In this document: positions 1 through 7,954 of the stretch, one piece after another
Layout: every line of letters starts with the position of its first letter
Position numbering within the stretch: the stretch's first letter is position 1
DNA from: Martelella mediterranea
GTDB taxonomy: Bacteria; Pseudomonadota; Alphaproteobacteria; Rhizobiales; Rhizobiaceae
NCBI RefSeq assembly: GCF_021021415.1
Contig: NZ_JAINWJ010000008.1
Span: forward strand, 124,001 to 188,000
Reading direction: 5' to 3'
Length of the DNA: 64,000 bases
The notes under the pieces: generated by a model
Database searches by the model: none
The model's input: the letters and a program-made list of their open reading frames with translations, nothing else
What the model was told of the DNA's origin: nothing
Made by a program: the position numbers and the translations under genes

Positions 1-2
1 AC

Positions 3-617
3 CACGCCATCAATATCGGCGCGAAGATCGTCTGGCTGCCGACGCTGTCGGCTCAGAACCACCTCGACCAGCAGGAGGGGCAGGGCAAGACATTTCCCAA
101 GACGGCGAAGCGGATGCTGCCGCCCGAAGGGCTTTCCGCGCTGGACGGTTCGGGCCAACTGCTCGATTCCGTCAAGCAGGTGCTGGACCTGATCGCCGAG
201 GGCGACATCATCCTCGCCGGCGGGCATCTGCCTGCCAGCGAGCTGATCCTGATCTTCGAGGAGGCCGGAAAGCGCGGCGTCACCAAGATGCTGGTCAACC
301 ACCCCACCTATATCGTCGGCGCCAGCGATGACGACATGCGCGCCATGATGGAGCTCGGCGCCTACATGGAACATTCGATTGCGATGTGGAGCGAGGGGTC
401 TGGCAAGATTTTCGGGCCGGAGGAGTTGGCCCATTACATCGCGGTGGCCGGTGTGGATCACACCGTGCTGTCTTCCGATCTCGGCCTGCGCGGTTCGCCG
501 CGCCCCATCGAGGGGTACCGCACCATCGTCCGGATGCTGCTGGACCTGCAGTTCTCGCACGACGACATCCGCACACTGATCGGACACAACGCCGCGAAAC
601 TGTTGAACCTGACCTGA
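3..617 (+). CDS. DUF6282-like TIM-barrel hydrolase, 5' truncated
   Basis: The reading frame is open from the left edge, so the start lies outside the window; about 204 residues are visible. The protein resembles the DUF6282/amidohydrolase-like family: an N-terminal part with KIVWLPTLSAQNH, then GDIILAGGHLPASELILIFEEA, LVNHPTYIVG and a late DHTVLSSDLG followed by IGHNAAKLL. These match beta-strand ends of a metal-dependent TIM barrel, with histidines and an aspartate placed as candidate metal ligands. It sits 42 bp before the TRAP binding-protein gene, in the same direction, so it is probably the first visible gene of the catabolic operon ending at 5981. The substrate is unknown; hydrolysis of an imported organic acid derivative or lactone is a guess. 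Confidence 0.7.
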   Translation, partial: HAINIGAKIVWLPTLSAQNHLDQQEGQGKTFPKTAKRMLPPEGLSALDGSGQLLDSVKQVLDLIAEGDIILAGGHLPASELILIFEEAGKRGVTKMLVNHPTYIVGASDDDMRAMMELGAYMEHSIAMWSEGSGKIFGPEELAHYIAVAGVDHTVLSSDLGLRGSPRPIEGYRTIVRMLLDLQFSHDDIRTLIGHNAAKLLNLT

Positions 618-659
618 CGCCTGTCGGAGGCGCGGGTAATCAACCACTGGGAGGAAGAC

Positions 660-1658
660 ATGATTACACGACGTACATTGATGAAGACCGGCGCCGCCGT
701 TGCGGCGACACTGGCGGCCCCGAACCTGGCGCGGGCGCAGCCGATGACGGTGCGCCTTGGCCATGCCGCCAATGAAATTCACCCCGGCCACATTGCCTCG
801 CTCGAATTCAAGAAGTCGCTGGAAACCCTTGTCCCCGGTGCCTTCGACCTGCAGATCTTTCCCAACCGGCAATTGGGCGACGACCGGCAGAACGTCGAAA
901 GCTGTGTTGCCGGCACGCTGGAATTCTGCGGCGGCAGCGGTTCGACGATCTCGATCGTCACCGGCCAGGTGGCGCTGGACGCCTACCAGTTGCCGTTCCT
1001 GATCAGGGACTACGACCACTTCGCGCGCATGGCGCTCAGCCCTGAGGGCGAAGCGATCAACGAGAGCCTCATGGTGGGCGGCATACTGGGTCTGCAGACC
1101 ACCGACATCGGTCAGCGCCACTTCGCGACCGTGAGCAAGCCGGTCAGAACGCTTGCCGATTTCGCCGGGCTGAAAACCCGCATCGTTCCGCTCGAATTGC
1201 ACAAGGTCATCTGGGAAACCGTTGGCGTCAACCCCGTCGGCCTGCCTTACGGGGAAGTCTACGGCGCGCTCGAGACCGGAACCATCGACGCGTGCGAAAT
1301 CAATGTGTCGTCGATGCTGGGCGAAAACCTCTGGGAAGTGGCCAAGCATTTCACGCTGACGGGGCACTATCCGTGGCACAATGTCACCTGCGTGAACGCC
1401 GCCTTCTTCGAGGGCCTGTCGCCCGAACTGCAGGAGGCAGTGCTGACGGCCGGGCGGGAATCGGTGATTCCGACCCTCGAATACACCGCCAAGCAGGACC
1501 TGGATGGTCGCGCGGAGCTGGAGGCCAAGGGCGTGGAAATCCTCCAGCTGGAGGGGCTCGATCAGATGAAGGCCAAGGTTGCTCCGATCGTCGAGCAGTG
1601 GAGCGGGAAATCGCCTCTGATCGCCGACTTCGTGAGCGTCGCGCAGCAGCCGTCCTAG
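660..1658 (+). CDS. dctP: TRAP transporter solute-binding protein DctP
   Basis: Periplasmic binding subunit of a tripartite ATP-independent periplasmic importer, 332 residues, usual for the family. The N-terminus has a twin-arginine pattern (TRRTLMK, residues 3-9), a hydrophobic core and an ARA-Q cleavage site near residue 26, which suggests Tat export. The mature part has the DctP fold, with GLKTR at residues 170-174 placing the conserved arginine that binds the substrate carboxylate. GGAGG-like Shine-Dalgarno DNA precedes the ATG. It is followed by dctQ and dctM in the usual order, and the enzymes downstream suggest the cargo is an organic acid degraded through a beta-keto acid. Confidence 0.92.
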   Translation: MITRRTLMKTGAAVAATLAAPNLARAQPMTVRLGHAANEIHPGHIASLEFKKSLETLVPGAFDLQIFPNRQLGDDRQNVESCVAGTLEFCGGSGSTISIVTGQVALDAYQLPFLIRDYDHFARMALSPEGEAINESLMVGGILGLQTTDIGQRHFATVSKPVRTLADFAGLKTRIVPLELHKVIWETVGVNPVGLPYGEVYGALETGTIDACEINVSSMLGENLWEVAKHFTLTGHYPWHNVTCVNAAFFEGLSPELQEAVLTAGRESVIPTLEYTAKQDLDGRAELEAKGVEILQLEGLDQMKAKVAPIVEQWSGKSPLIADFVSVAQQPS

Positions 1659-1682
1659 GCCGTTGCGAGAAGGGGAGGAAAA

Positions 1683-2276
1683 ATGCAAGCGCAGTCAATC
1701 GCTGGTCCTTCGGACCTCCCGCGCTGGTTCCGATGGTTCGGGATATATACCCGCACCATCGAGGGCGTCGCGGGGGTCAGCATGGCCGTCATACTCGTTA
1801 TCATGATCGTTCAGGTCGCTGCGCGCTACCTTTTCTCCGGCTCCATCATCTGGGCGGAGGAGGCCTGCCGCTATCTCCTGTTGTGGCAGACCTTTCTCCT
1901 GCTCGGCGTCGCCTACCAGCGCGGCGAATTCGTGATGCTGGATCTCCTGCCCTACATGCTGAGTTCGCGGGCAAGGCTTGTCCTCAAATATGCGACGGCC
2001 ATCCCGGTGCTGATTTTTCTCGCCGTGATCGTCCTGAAGGGGTTCGATTACGCCTCGCGCTTCGAGCGTCAGAAGATTCCGGCGCTCGACTTCATCTGGT
2101 CGTCGCTCACTGGCGCAAACGCCGGGGTTTCAGTGAAATGGGTCTATATCTGCGTGCCGATCGGCGCGGCGCTCCTTGCCTTGCACGTCATCGCCGATCT
2201 TGTGGTGTCGACCATTCGCCATCGCCGGGGCATCGATGACCCGCCGCCCGTCGTCGACATGGGGGAACAGCTTTAA
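1683..2276 (+). CDS. dctQ: TRAP transporter small permease DctQ
   Basis: Small membrane subunit of the TRAP importer, 197 residues with four hydrophobic segments. The characteristic region around residues 50-75 contains ARYLFSGSIIWAEEACRY, the family's conserved W-x-E-E signature. It lies 24 bp after dctP with AGGGGAGG as ribosome site, and its stop codon directly abuts the ATG of dctM, so the two permease subunits are probably translationally coupled. It forms the inner-membrane complex with DctM. Confidence 0.92.
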   Translation: MQAQSIAGPSDLPRWFRWFGIYTRTIEGVAGVSMAVILVIMIVQVAARYLFSGSIIWAEEACRYLLLWQTFLLLGVAYQRGEFVMLDLLPYMLSSRARLVLKYATAIPVLIFLAVIVLKGFDYASRFERQKIPALDFIWSSLTGANAGVSVKWVYICVPIGAALLALHVIADLVVSTIRHRRGIDDPPPVVDMGEQL

Positions 2277-3557
2277 ATGGCCGGATTTTTTGGAATATTC
2301 GCCCTGCTTCTGGTAACGGGCGTGCCGATCGCGCTGGCGCTCGGGATCGGCGGCATGGCCTTTCTCTGGCTGTCCGGCAATGGCGCGATGATGCTGTCGC
2401 TACCGCAGCGGATGATGGCCGGGGTCGATCAGTTCGTGTTGCTGACCATCCCGCTGTTTCTGCTGGCCGGCGCCCTGATGAATGTCGGCGGTATTACCGA
2501 CCGCATCGTGACGTTCGCCAAGGTCTGCGTGGGCCACCGCCGGGGCGGAATGTCGAATGTCACGGTGCTTTCGGCAGGTTTCTTCGCCGGCATTTCCGGC
2601 AGCGCCAACGCCGAGGCGGCCGCACTCGGGTCGATCCTCATCCCGACGATGAAAAAGCAGGGCATTCCGGCGGCCTATGCCGCGGCGCTGGTCGGGGTGT
2701 GCTCGATCGTCGGGCCAATCATCCCGCCCTCGATCACCATGATCATCTACGGCGTGTTGTCCGGAACGTCGATCGGACAGCTTTTCATGGCCGGCGTGGT
2801 GCCGGGCGTGTTGCTGATCTGCGGCTTTCTGGCCTATGCGACATGGCGCGCCGCGCGGGACAATTTCCCGGTTTCCGAGCGCGTGCCGATGGCCGAACGC
2901 GGCGCCGCCATCTTCCGGGCGTTGCCCGCGCTGTTCCTGCCGCTGATCATCATCGTCGGCATCAAGGCCGGCATCTTCACCCCGACGGAAGCCGCCGCCG
3001 TTGCGGTCGCCTATGCGCTGGTGGTCGGCCTGATCTACCGCGATCTCACGCCGTCCCTGATATGGAACGCGCTGGTGTCGACGGCGATCATCTCCGCCTC
3101 GATCCTGTTCATCACCTCGATGGCGTCGATCGTCGCCTTCGTCTTCACGCTGGAACAAGTGCCGACGCGGATCACCGAATCCATTCTTGCGATCACCGAC
3201 AACAAGATCGCGATCCTGCTTCTCCTGAACCTGTTCCTGCTGCTTCTCGGCATGTTCCTCGATCCGATTTCCATCCTGATTCTGGCGATGCCCATCCTGT
3301 TGAAAATGAGCGGTCTGATCGGCATGGAGCCGGTTCAGTTCGGCGCGATGGTTGTCCTCAATGTCGTCATCGGCATGGCCACGCCGCCGGTCGGGATCCA
3401 GTTGTTCATCGTCGCGGGGGCGTCTGGAGAACCATTGCCGCGGATCATCCGCGAGGCGCTGCCGCTCATCGCGATCTGCCTGGTTGTGCTGATGCTGGTC
3501 GCCTTCATCCCGGCCCTGACGCTCGCGCTGCCGAACGCGCTCATCCCAGTCAATTAG
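2277..3557 (+). CDS. dctM: TRAP transporter large permease DctM
   Basis: Large, about 12-segment membrane subunit that couples sodium or proton flow to uptake, 426 residues as expected. Family hallmarks are visible: GVPIALALGIGG near the start, SAGFFAGISGSANAEAAALGSILIP about residues 100-124, IVGPIIPPSITMIIYG about residues 143-158, and a late MATPPVGIQLF. It starts immediately after the dctQ stop codon. Together with dctP and dctQ it makes a complete importer serving the enzymes that follow. Confidence 0.95.
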   Translation: MAGFFGIFALLLVTGVPIALALGIGGMAFLWLSGNGAMMLSLPQRMMAGVDQFVLLTIPLFLLAGALMNVGGITDRIVTFAKVCVGHRRGGMSNVTVLSAGFFAGISGSANAEAAALGSILIPTMKKQGIPAAYAAALVGVCSIVGPIIPPSITMIIYGVLSGTSIGQLFMAGVVPGVLLICGFLAYATWRAARDNFPVSERVPMAERGAAIFRALPALFLPLIIIVGIKAGIFTPTEAAAVAVAYALVVGLIYRDLTPSLIWNALVSTAIISASILFITSMASIVAFVFTLEQVPTRITESILAITDNKIAILLLLNLFLLLLGMFLDPISILILAMPILLKMSGLIGMEPVQFGAMVVLNVVIGMATPPVGIQLFIVAGASGEPLPRIIREALPLIAICLVVLMLVAFIPALTLALPNALIPVN

Positions 3558-3574
3558 AAAGAAACGAGGCCACC

Positions 3575-4507
3575 ATGGCAAAGCGCCGCAAAGTAATCGT
3601 GACCTGCGCGGTCACCGGGTCGATCCACACGCCCTCGATGTCGCCGCATCTTCCGGTCACGCCGCAGGAGATCGCCGATGCCGCCATCGGGGCGGCGGAA
3701 GCCGGCGCCTCCGTCGTTCATCTTCATGCACGCGACCCGAAAACCGGCGCGCCCGACCAGTCGCCCGAACGCTATTCCGAATTCCTGCAGGTGATAAAGC
3801 AACGCACCGATTGCGTCATCAACATCACCACGGGCGGGGCGCCCACCATGTCGGTCGAGGAACGTCTGCGTCCGGTCGCCCAATTCAAGCCGGAGATCGC
3901 CTCCCTGAATATGGGGTCGATGAATTTCGGGCTCTATCCGATGCTGGAGCGCTTCACCGAGTTCCGGCACGATTGGGAACGCGACTATCTCGAAGGCTCG
4001 CGCGACCGCATCTTCCGCAACACGTTCGGCGACATCGAGAATATCCTGACCACCTGCGCCGAGCACGGGACCCGCTTCGAGGTGGAGTGCTACGACATCG
4101 GACATCTCTACACCTGCGCCCATTTCGTCGAGCGCGGGCTGATCAAGCCGCCGGTGTTCATCCAGAGCGTGTTCGGCATTCTCGGCGGCATTGGCGGACA
4201 CCCGGAAGATGTCATCCACATGAAGCGAACCGCCGATCGCCTGTTCGGAGATGACTATCAATGGTCCGTGCTGGGGGCGGGCCGGAACCAGATGCCGATC
4301 GCCATGCAATCGGTGCTGATGGGCGGAAACCTGCGGGTGGGGCTCGAGGATTCGCTCTGGATCGGCCCGGGCCGGCTCGCCAAATCGAACGCCGAGCAGG
4401 TCGCCCTCGCCCGGCAGATGGTGGAATCGCTTGGCATGGAGGTCGCGACCCCGGATGAGGCGCGCGCGATCCTGGAACTGAAGGGCGCCGACCGGGTGGA
4501 TTTCTGA
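3575..4507 (+). CDS. BKACE family beta-keto acid cleavage enzyme (DUF849)
   Basis: Zinc enzyme of the BKACE family, 310 residues. The founding member, Kce of lysine fermentation, condenses a beta-keto acid with acetyl-CoA to give acetoacetate and a new acyl-CoA. The metal site VVHLHARD supplies His49 and His51, and GLED supplies Glu258 with Asp259, the pair matching the family metal ligand and catalytic residue. ATG 3575 was chosen over an in-frame longer reading overlapping dctM because GAAACGAGG lies just upstream and the family starts here. It lies 17 bp after dctM. Substrate class is not readable by eye; the operon context implies an imported acid oxidised to a beta-keto acid. Confidence 0.9.
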   Translation: MAKRRKVIVTCAVTGSIHTPSMSPHLPVTPQEIADAAIGAAEAGASVVHLHARDPKTGAPDQSPERYSEFLQVIKQRTDCVINITTGGAPTMSVEERLRPVAQFKPEIASLNMGSMNFGLYPMLERFTEFRHDWERDYLEGSRDRIFRNTFGDIENILTTCAEHGTRFEVECYDIGHLYTCAHFVERGLIKPPVFIQSVFGILGGIGGHPEDVIHMKRTADRLFGDDYQWSVLGAGRNQMPIAMQSVLMGGNLRVGLEDSLWIGPGRLAKSNAEQVALARQMVESLGMEVATPDEARAILELKGADRVDF

Positions 4508-4511
4508 TCCC

Positions 4512-5231
4512 ATGAACGTCCTGATCATACTCGCCCATCCCGAACCCGCCTCGTTCAACGCGGCGCTTGCCGCCCGTGGCGCCGCGGCCCTTCGGCAAGC
4601 AGGTCACGCGGTGACGATCTCCGATCTCGTCGCGCAGGATTTCGATCCCCGCGCCGGACGGCACGACTTTACCGGCGCTGCGGATGCGGCGCGCTTCCAC
4701 TACCAGAGCGAACAGGCCCATGCGGTGCGCACCGGAGGGTTTTGCGACGAGATCGCCCGCGAACAGGCGCGGGTGATGGAGGCCGATCTTTTGGTGTTCC
4801 AGTTTCCGCTCTGGTGGGGCGGCGTGCCGGCGGTCCTGAAAGGCTGGATCGAGCGTGTTCTGGCCTATGGTTTCGCCTATGCGGACGGGCTGCGCTACGA
4901 GAAGGGCGTCTTTCGCGGACGCCGGGCCATGGTGTCGATGACCACCGGCGGCCTGCCGCAGCGTTTCGGGCGCGGCGCAGCCTATGGCGAACTCGAGGAC
5001 CAGGTCCTCTGGCAGCTCCAGCATCTGGTTCTCGAATATATGGGCTACACGCTCGAGCGGCCCTTCGTCGCCTACGGCGCGCCCCGCGTTGGTGCCGACC
5101 GCCGCGCCGCCTATCTCGACGAATTCGCCGGCCGTCTGCTCGAAGCCGCGGCGCGGCCGGTCGATCACGGGCAAGGCATCACCGATCCGCTGTCGCATGT
5201 GCCCGACAGCGCAATCACCGCCAACAGGTAG
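4512..5231 (+). CDS. NAD(P)H:quinone oxidoreductase-like flavoprotein
   Basis: Flavodoxin-fold NAD(P)H dehydrogenase (quinone) of the NQO1/MdaB type, 239 residues, cytosolic. The start MNVLIILAHPEPASFN is the usual first strand and FMN phosphate loop. About residues 96-118 carry FQFPLWWGGVPAVLKGWIER, the family's signature around the flavin ring. It begins 4 bp after the BKACE stop codon, so it belongs to the operon. It may reduce a quinone or an electrophilic intermediate of the pathway, or simply provide detoxification; the sequence does not decide. Confidence 0.85.
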   Translation: MNVLIILAHPEPASFNAALAARGAAALRQAGHAVTISDLVAQDFDPRAGRHDFTGAADAARFHYQSEQAHAVRTGGFCDEIAREQARVMEADLLVFQFPLWWGGVPAVLKGWIERVLAYGFAYADGLRYEKGVFRGRRAMVSMTTGGLPQRFGRGAAYGELEDQVLWQLQHLVLEYMGYTLERPFVAYGAPRVGADRRAAYLDEFAGRLLEAAARPVDHGQGITDPLSHVPDSAITANR

Positions 5232-5237
5232 GAGGCA

Positions 5238-5981
5238 ATGACGATGGAAACGCTTGATGGAAAGGTCGCATGGATCACCGGCGGCTCGCGCGGAATAGGT
5301 GCCGAAACGGCGAAGCTTCTCGCCCGACGGGGTGCTTCGGTGGTCGTCGGCTACGGCAATGCGCGCGACGAAGCCGAGGCCGTGGCCGATGCAATCGCGC
5401 GTGCCGGCGGGCGGGCCGTGATATCGGGCGGCGATGTCCGCGAGAGCGAGACTGCGGATGCGGCCGTCGACGCGGCGATCGACAATTTCGGCAGGCTCGA
5501 CATTCTGGTGACGGCCGCCGGGGTCAACCACTGGTCGAAGCTTGAGGGTATCAGCGGCGAGGACGTGACGGCCGTGATGGACGTCAATGTCGGCGGGACC
5601 TTGCAGGCAATTCGCGCCGCCGCCGCCAGGATGACTGACGGCGGTTCGATCGTCACGCTCTCGTCGCGGTTTGCACAGAATGTTCAGCCGGGCGTCGCGC
5701 TCTATGCGGCCTCGAAAGCGGCGGTGATCGCGCTGACCGAAGGGTTCGCCAAGGAACTGGGTGGCCGCGGCATCCGCGTCAACTCGGTCGCCCCCGGCCT
5801 GACCGAGACCGACATGACACGACAGGCGATTGCCGAACGGGGCGACGCGGTCGCCGCCCAGACCCCGCTCGGCCGCGTCGGCCAGCCCGAGGACATCGCC
5901 CGCGTGATCGCCATGCTGGTGTCCGAGGACGCCAGATGGGTAACCGGCAGAACCATCCGCGCCGACGGCGGGATCGTGTAA
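5238..5981 (+). CDS. short-chain dehydrogenase/reductase
   Basis: Classical SDR oxidoreductase, 247 residues. The cofactor loop TGGSRGIG occupies residues 14-21 and the active-site pair YAASK gives Tyr156 and Lys160, with the serine at 142 or 143. The usual NNAG structural motif is VTAAG. The residues after the second strand favour NADP(H) only weakly. The start at 5238 follows a strong TAGGAGG site; ATG 5244 is a less likely alternative. Last gene of the catabolic operon. A natural role is oxidation of a beta-hydroxy acid to the beta-keto acid used by the BKACE enzyme, which is inference. Confidence 0.88.
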   Translation: MTMETLDGKVAWITGGSRGIGAETAKLLARRGASVVVGYGNARDEAEAVADAIARAGGRAVISGGDVRESETADAAVDAAIDNFGRLDILVTAAGVNHWSKLEGISGEDVTAVMDVNVGGTLQAIRAAAARMTDGGSIVTLSSRFAQNVQPGVALYAASKAAVIALTEGFAKELGGRGIRVNSVAPGLTETDMTRQAIAERGDAVAAQTPLGRVGQPEDIARVIAMLVSEDARWVTGRTIRADGGIV

Positions 5982-6068
5982 CCCCGCCACGCGCGGCGCG
6001 AAGTTGACCACGGTTCTTCATAGGCATTGATAGAACGGCCGGCGTTTGCGTTCCAACCGAGACAAGTA

Positions 6069-6105
6069 TCCGTCCTGGTCAAGCTGGCTTGTTGACCAAG
6101 ACGGA
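6069..6105. terminator. stem-loop between convergent operons
   Basis: Inverted repeat TCCGTC-c-TGGTCAA / TTGACCA-a-GACGGA with a 9-nt loop and one internal mismatch, between the plus-strand catabolic operon and the minus-strand BCCT operon. It probably ends transcription from both sides, though there is no long U-tract. Confidence 0.55.
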
Positions 6106-6109
6106 CACA

Positions 6110-7954
6110 CTAACCCTTCGGGTCGTTCTTCTCGGGCCGCAGAAACAGCCAGAACGCCCAGACCACAAAGGCCAGGATTACAATCATGAGAACCGCACGG
6201 CCGGGATAGGGATTGATCCGGTCGTCCCGGATATTGACGTCGGGTGTCAGTGCCGCCGCCCGCCGCAGATGCGGGTCGACCGCGGCATGAAGGCCGAGAT
6301 TCTGATTGATGGCCTCGACATTCCTGCCCTGCAACGGTCGCACTTCCTCGAAGAAGGAACTCGGGCCCTGCTGACCGAGCACAAAGCCTTCGGGCGTTGC
6401 CGGACCGAACAGGATGAGCTGCGTCGACAATGTCGCCACCGGGCGGTCAATCCCTTCATAAACGCCACGGTTGATCTGGGCTTCCCGCATAACCGGCAGG
6501 GCAAGGCGCGCCGCACTTTTCCACCACGCATCGGCATCAACGAGCGTGATACCATCGGAAGACGCGAACAGATCCTGGAGATCCTTGCGACCCGGCTCGG
6601 AAAAGACCAGTGCGACCTCTGCTTCGCCATTGTTCAAGGCTTCCGCCGCCGTCACTGCGCTGGCGTCTTCCAGCGGCACGACCGTCACGTCGCCATCGCC
6701 TGTGGCCGCGATCAATGTCGCCATCTTGTAGGATGCCGTGCCTTCCGGCCCCGATGCGATCACCCGCGCGTCGACAGGCTCGACCGGCGCGTCCGACAAG
6801 GACAGGGCATGCAGAAAGGTTGACCCGACTGCGGCGACGGCCTCAACGCGTTCATCGCGCACCATCGTACCGTCGACCCAGGCAAATGCGGCGGGCGCCG
6901 GCGCCAGTGCCAGCCGCGCGTCACCGACAGCCATGGCCTCCAGCGGCACGTTGAAGTCAACGATATTCACATCGCGGCCACGCATTGCCTTGCGCACGGC
7001 CCTGAGCGTGGCGATGCCGGCATCGGTGCCCAGCGTTTCCGGTTGCATGGCAATACCCAGAACCGGCGTGCGCTCGCGGGGCGGTTTGTCGACCAGACCC
7101 ATATCGAACAGCGCGCGCCGTGCCACCCGGTTGACCGGACGACCGTCGAGGCGCACGGCCGCGTTCAGATCCCGGATCATCGCGCCGTCGATCTTTCCGG
7201 CGAGCTTGGCCATAGCCGTTTCAATCACCGGCGACTGCGCCAGCGCCTTTCGCGACGTCAGCGGCGCGGCTTCGTAAATCGGGAAGAATCCGGTGCTGTC
7301 CTCAAGCGCCACCAGTTCATAATCTTCGATTTCCGGATCGGTGGTAAATCCGACGATGACATCCACACGACGCTCGAGAAGCGCATCGTAAAGACCTTCG
7401 CGGTTGGCTTCGCCGAACACCACGATGTCTTCGAAATTCAGGCCGAAACGGTCAAGAAACGGCTCGAGCCCGTCGCGCGGACGTTCGGCGAACGACTGGG
7501 TGATGCCGAGACGCAGCTGTGGCGCAGCGCGTGACAGGCTCGAAACGGTCACAAGGCCATTTTCAGCGGCAATGGCCGGGCGTGTCAGCACAGCATAGCC
7601 GGTATCGAAGCCAAGACGCTCCAGCATAACCAGACCGCTGTCTTCGAGAACGGCGGAAACAGCCGCGTAATCGTCGTCCGCGCTTCCCGAGCGCGGTGTT
7701 CCCATCATAGCCAGGGCCGTTCCGGTATATTCCGGATAAAGATCGATATCGCCGTCGCGAAGCGCCTGGAAGACGATCTCCGTGGAACCGAGAGACGGCA
7801 CCCGCTTCACCTTCGCGCCTTCCTGCTCAAGAAGCAGCGCGAACATTTCAGCGACGATCCGATTTTCGACAAGGTCCTTGGAACCGACCCGCACTGTCTC
7901 AGAGGAGCAGCCGGTCAGCAGGACGACGATCAGCAGGGACAGAATGGCTCTCAT
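6110..7954 (-). CDS. dual-module solute-binding lipoprotein coupled to BCCT carrier
   Basis: 614 residues. The N-terminus ends in the lipobox LLTGC (Cys16), predicting a lipoprotein. Residues about 20-280 match the OpuAC/OsmF glycine betaine binding fold: VRVGSKDLVENRI, then STEIVFQALRDGDIDLYPEYTGT and a late ALFDMGLVD. Residues about 290-540 look like a second binding-protein module, weakly TAXI-like (MATLIAATGDGDVTV, VYEGIDRPVATLSTQLIL). A single membrane segment (about 588-606) and a short charged tail end the protein. ATG 7954 is preferred over longer in-frame starts because it opens directly on the lipoprotein signal and overlaps the BCCT stop codon as ATGA. Binding proteins normally serve ABC importers, so pairing with a BCCT carrier is odd. 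It may deliver betaine or choline, or sense it. Confidence 0.8.
   Translation of the reverse strand: MRAILSLLIVVLLTGCSSETVRVGSKDLVENRIVAEMFALLLEQEGAKVKRVPSLGSTEIVFQALRDGDIDLYPEYTGTALAMMGTPRSGSADDDYAAVSAVLEDSGLVMLERLGFDTGYAVLTRPAIAAENGLVTVSSLSRAAPQLRLGITQSFAERPRDGLEPFLDRFGLNFEDIVVFGEANREGLYDALLERRVDVIVGFTTDPEIEDYELVALEDSTGFFPIYEAAPLTSRKALAQSPVIETAMAKLAGKIDGAMIRDLNAAVRLDGRPVNRVARRALFDMGLVDKPPRERTPVLGIAMQPETLGTDAGIATLRAVRKAMRGRDVNIVDFNVPLEAMAVGDARLALAPAPAAFAWVDGTMVRDERVEAVAAVGSTFLHALSLSDAPVEPVDARVIASGPEGTASYKMATLIAATGDGDVTVVPLEDASAVTAAEALNNGEAEVALVFSEPGRKDLQDLFASSDGITLVDADAWWKSAARLALPVMREAQINRGVYEGIDRPVATLSTQLILFGPATPEGFVLGQQGPSSFFEEVRPLQGRNVEAINQNLGLHAAVDPHLRRAAALTPDVNIRDDRINPYPGRAVLMIVILAFVVWAFWLFLRPEKNDPKG

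Noticed and set aside
2400-3581. 393-codon minus-strand ORF opposite dctM
   Set aside because: It is a mirror frame of a clear TRAP permease, with a composition full of Arg, Asp and His and no family motif.
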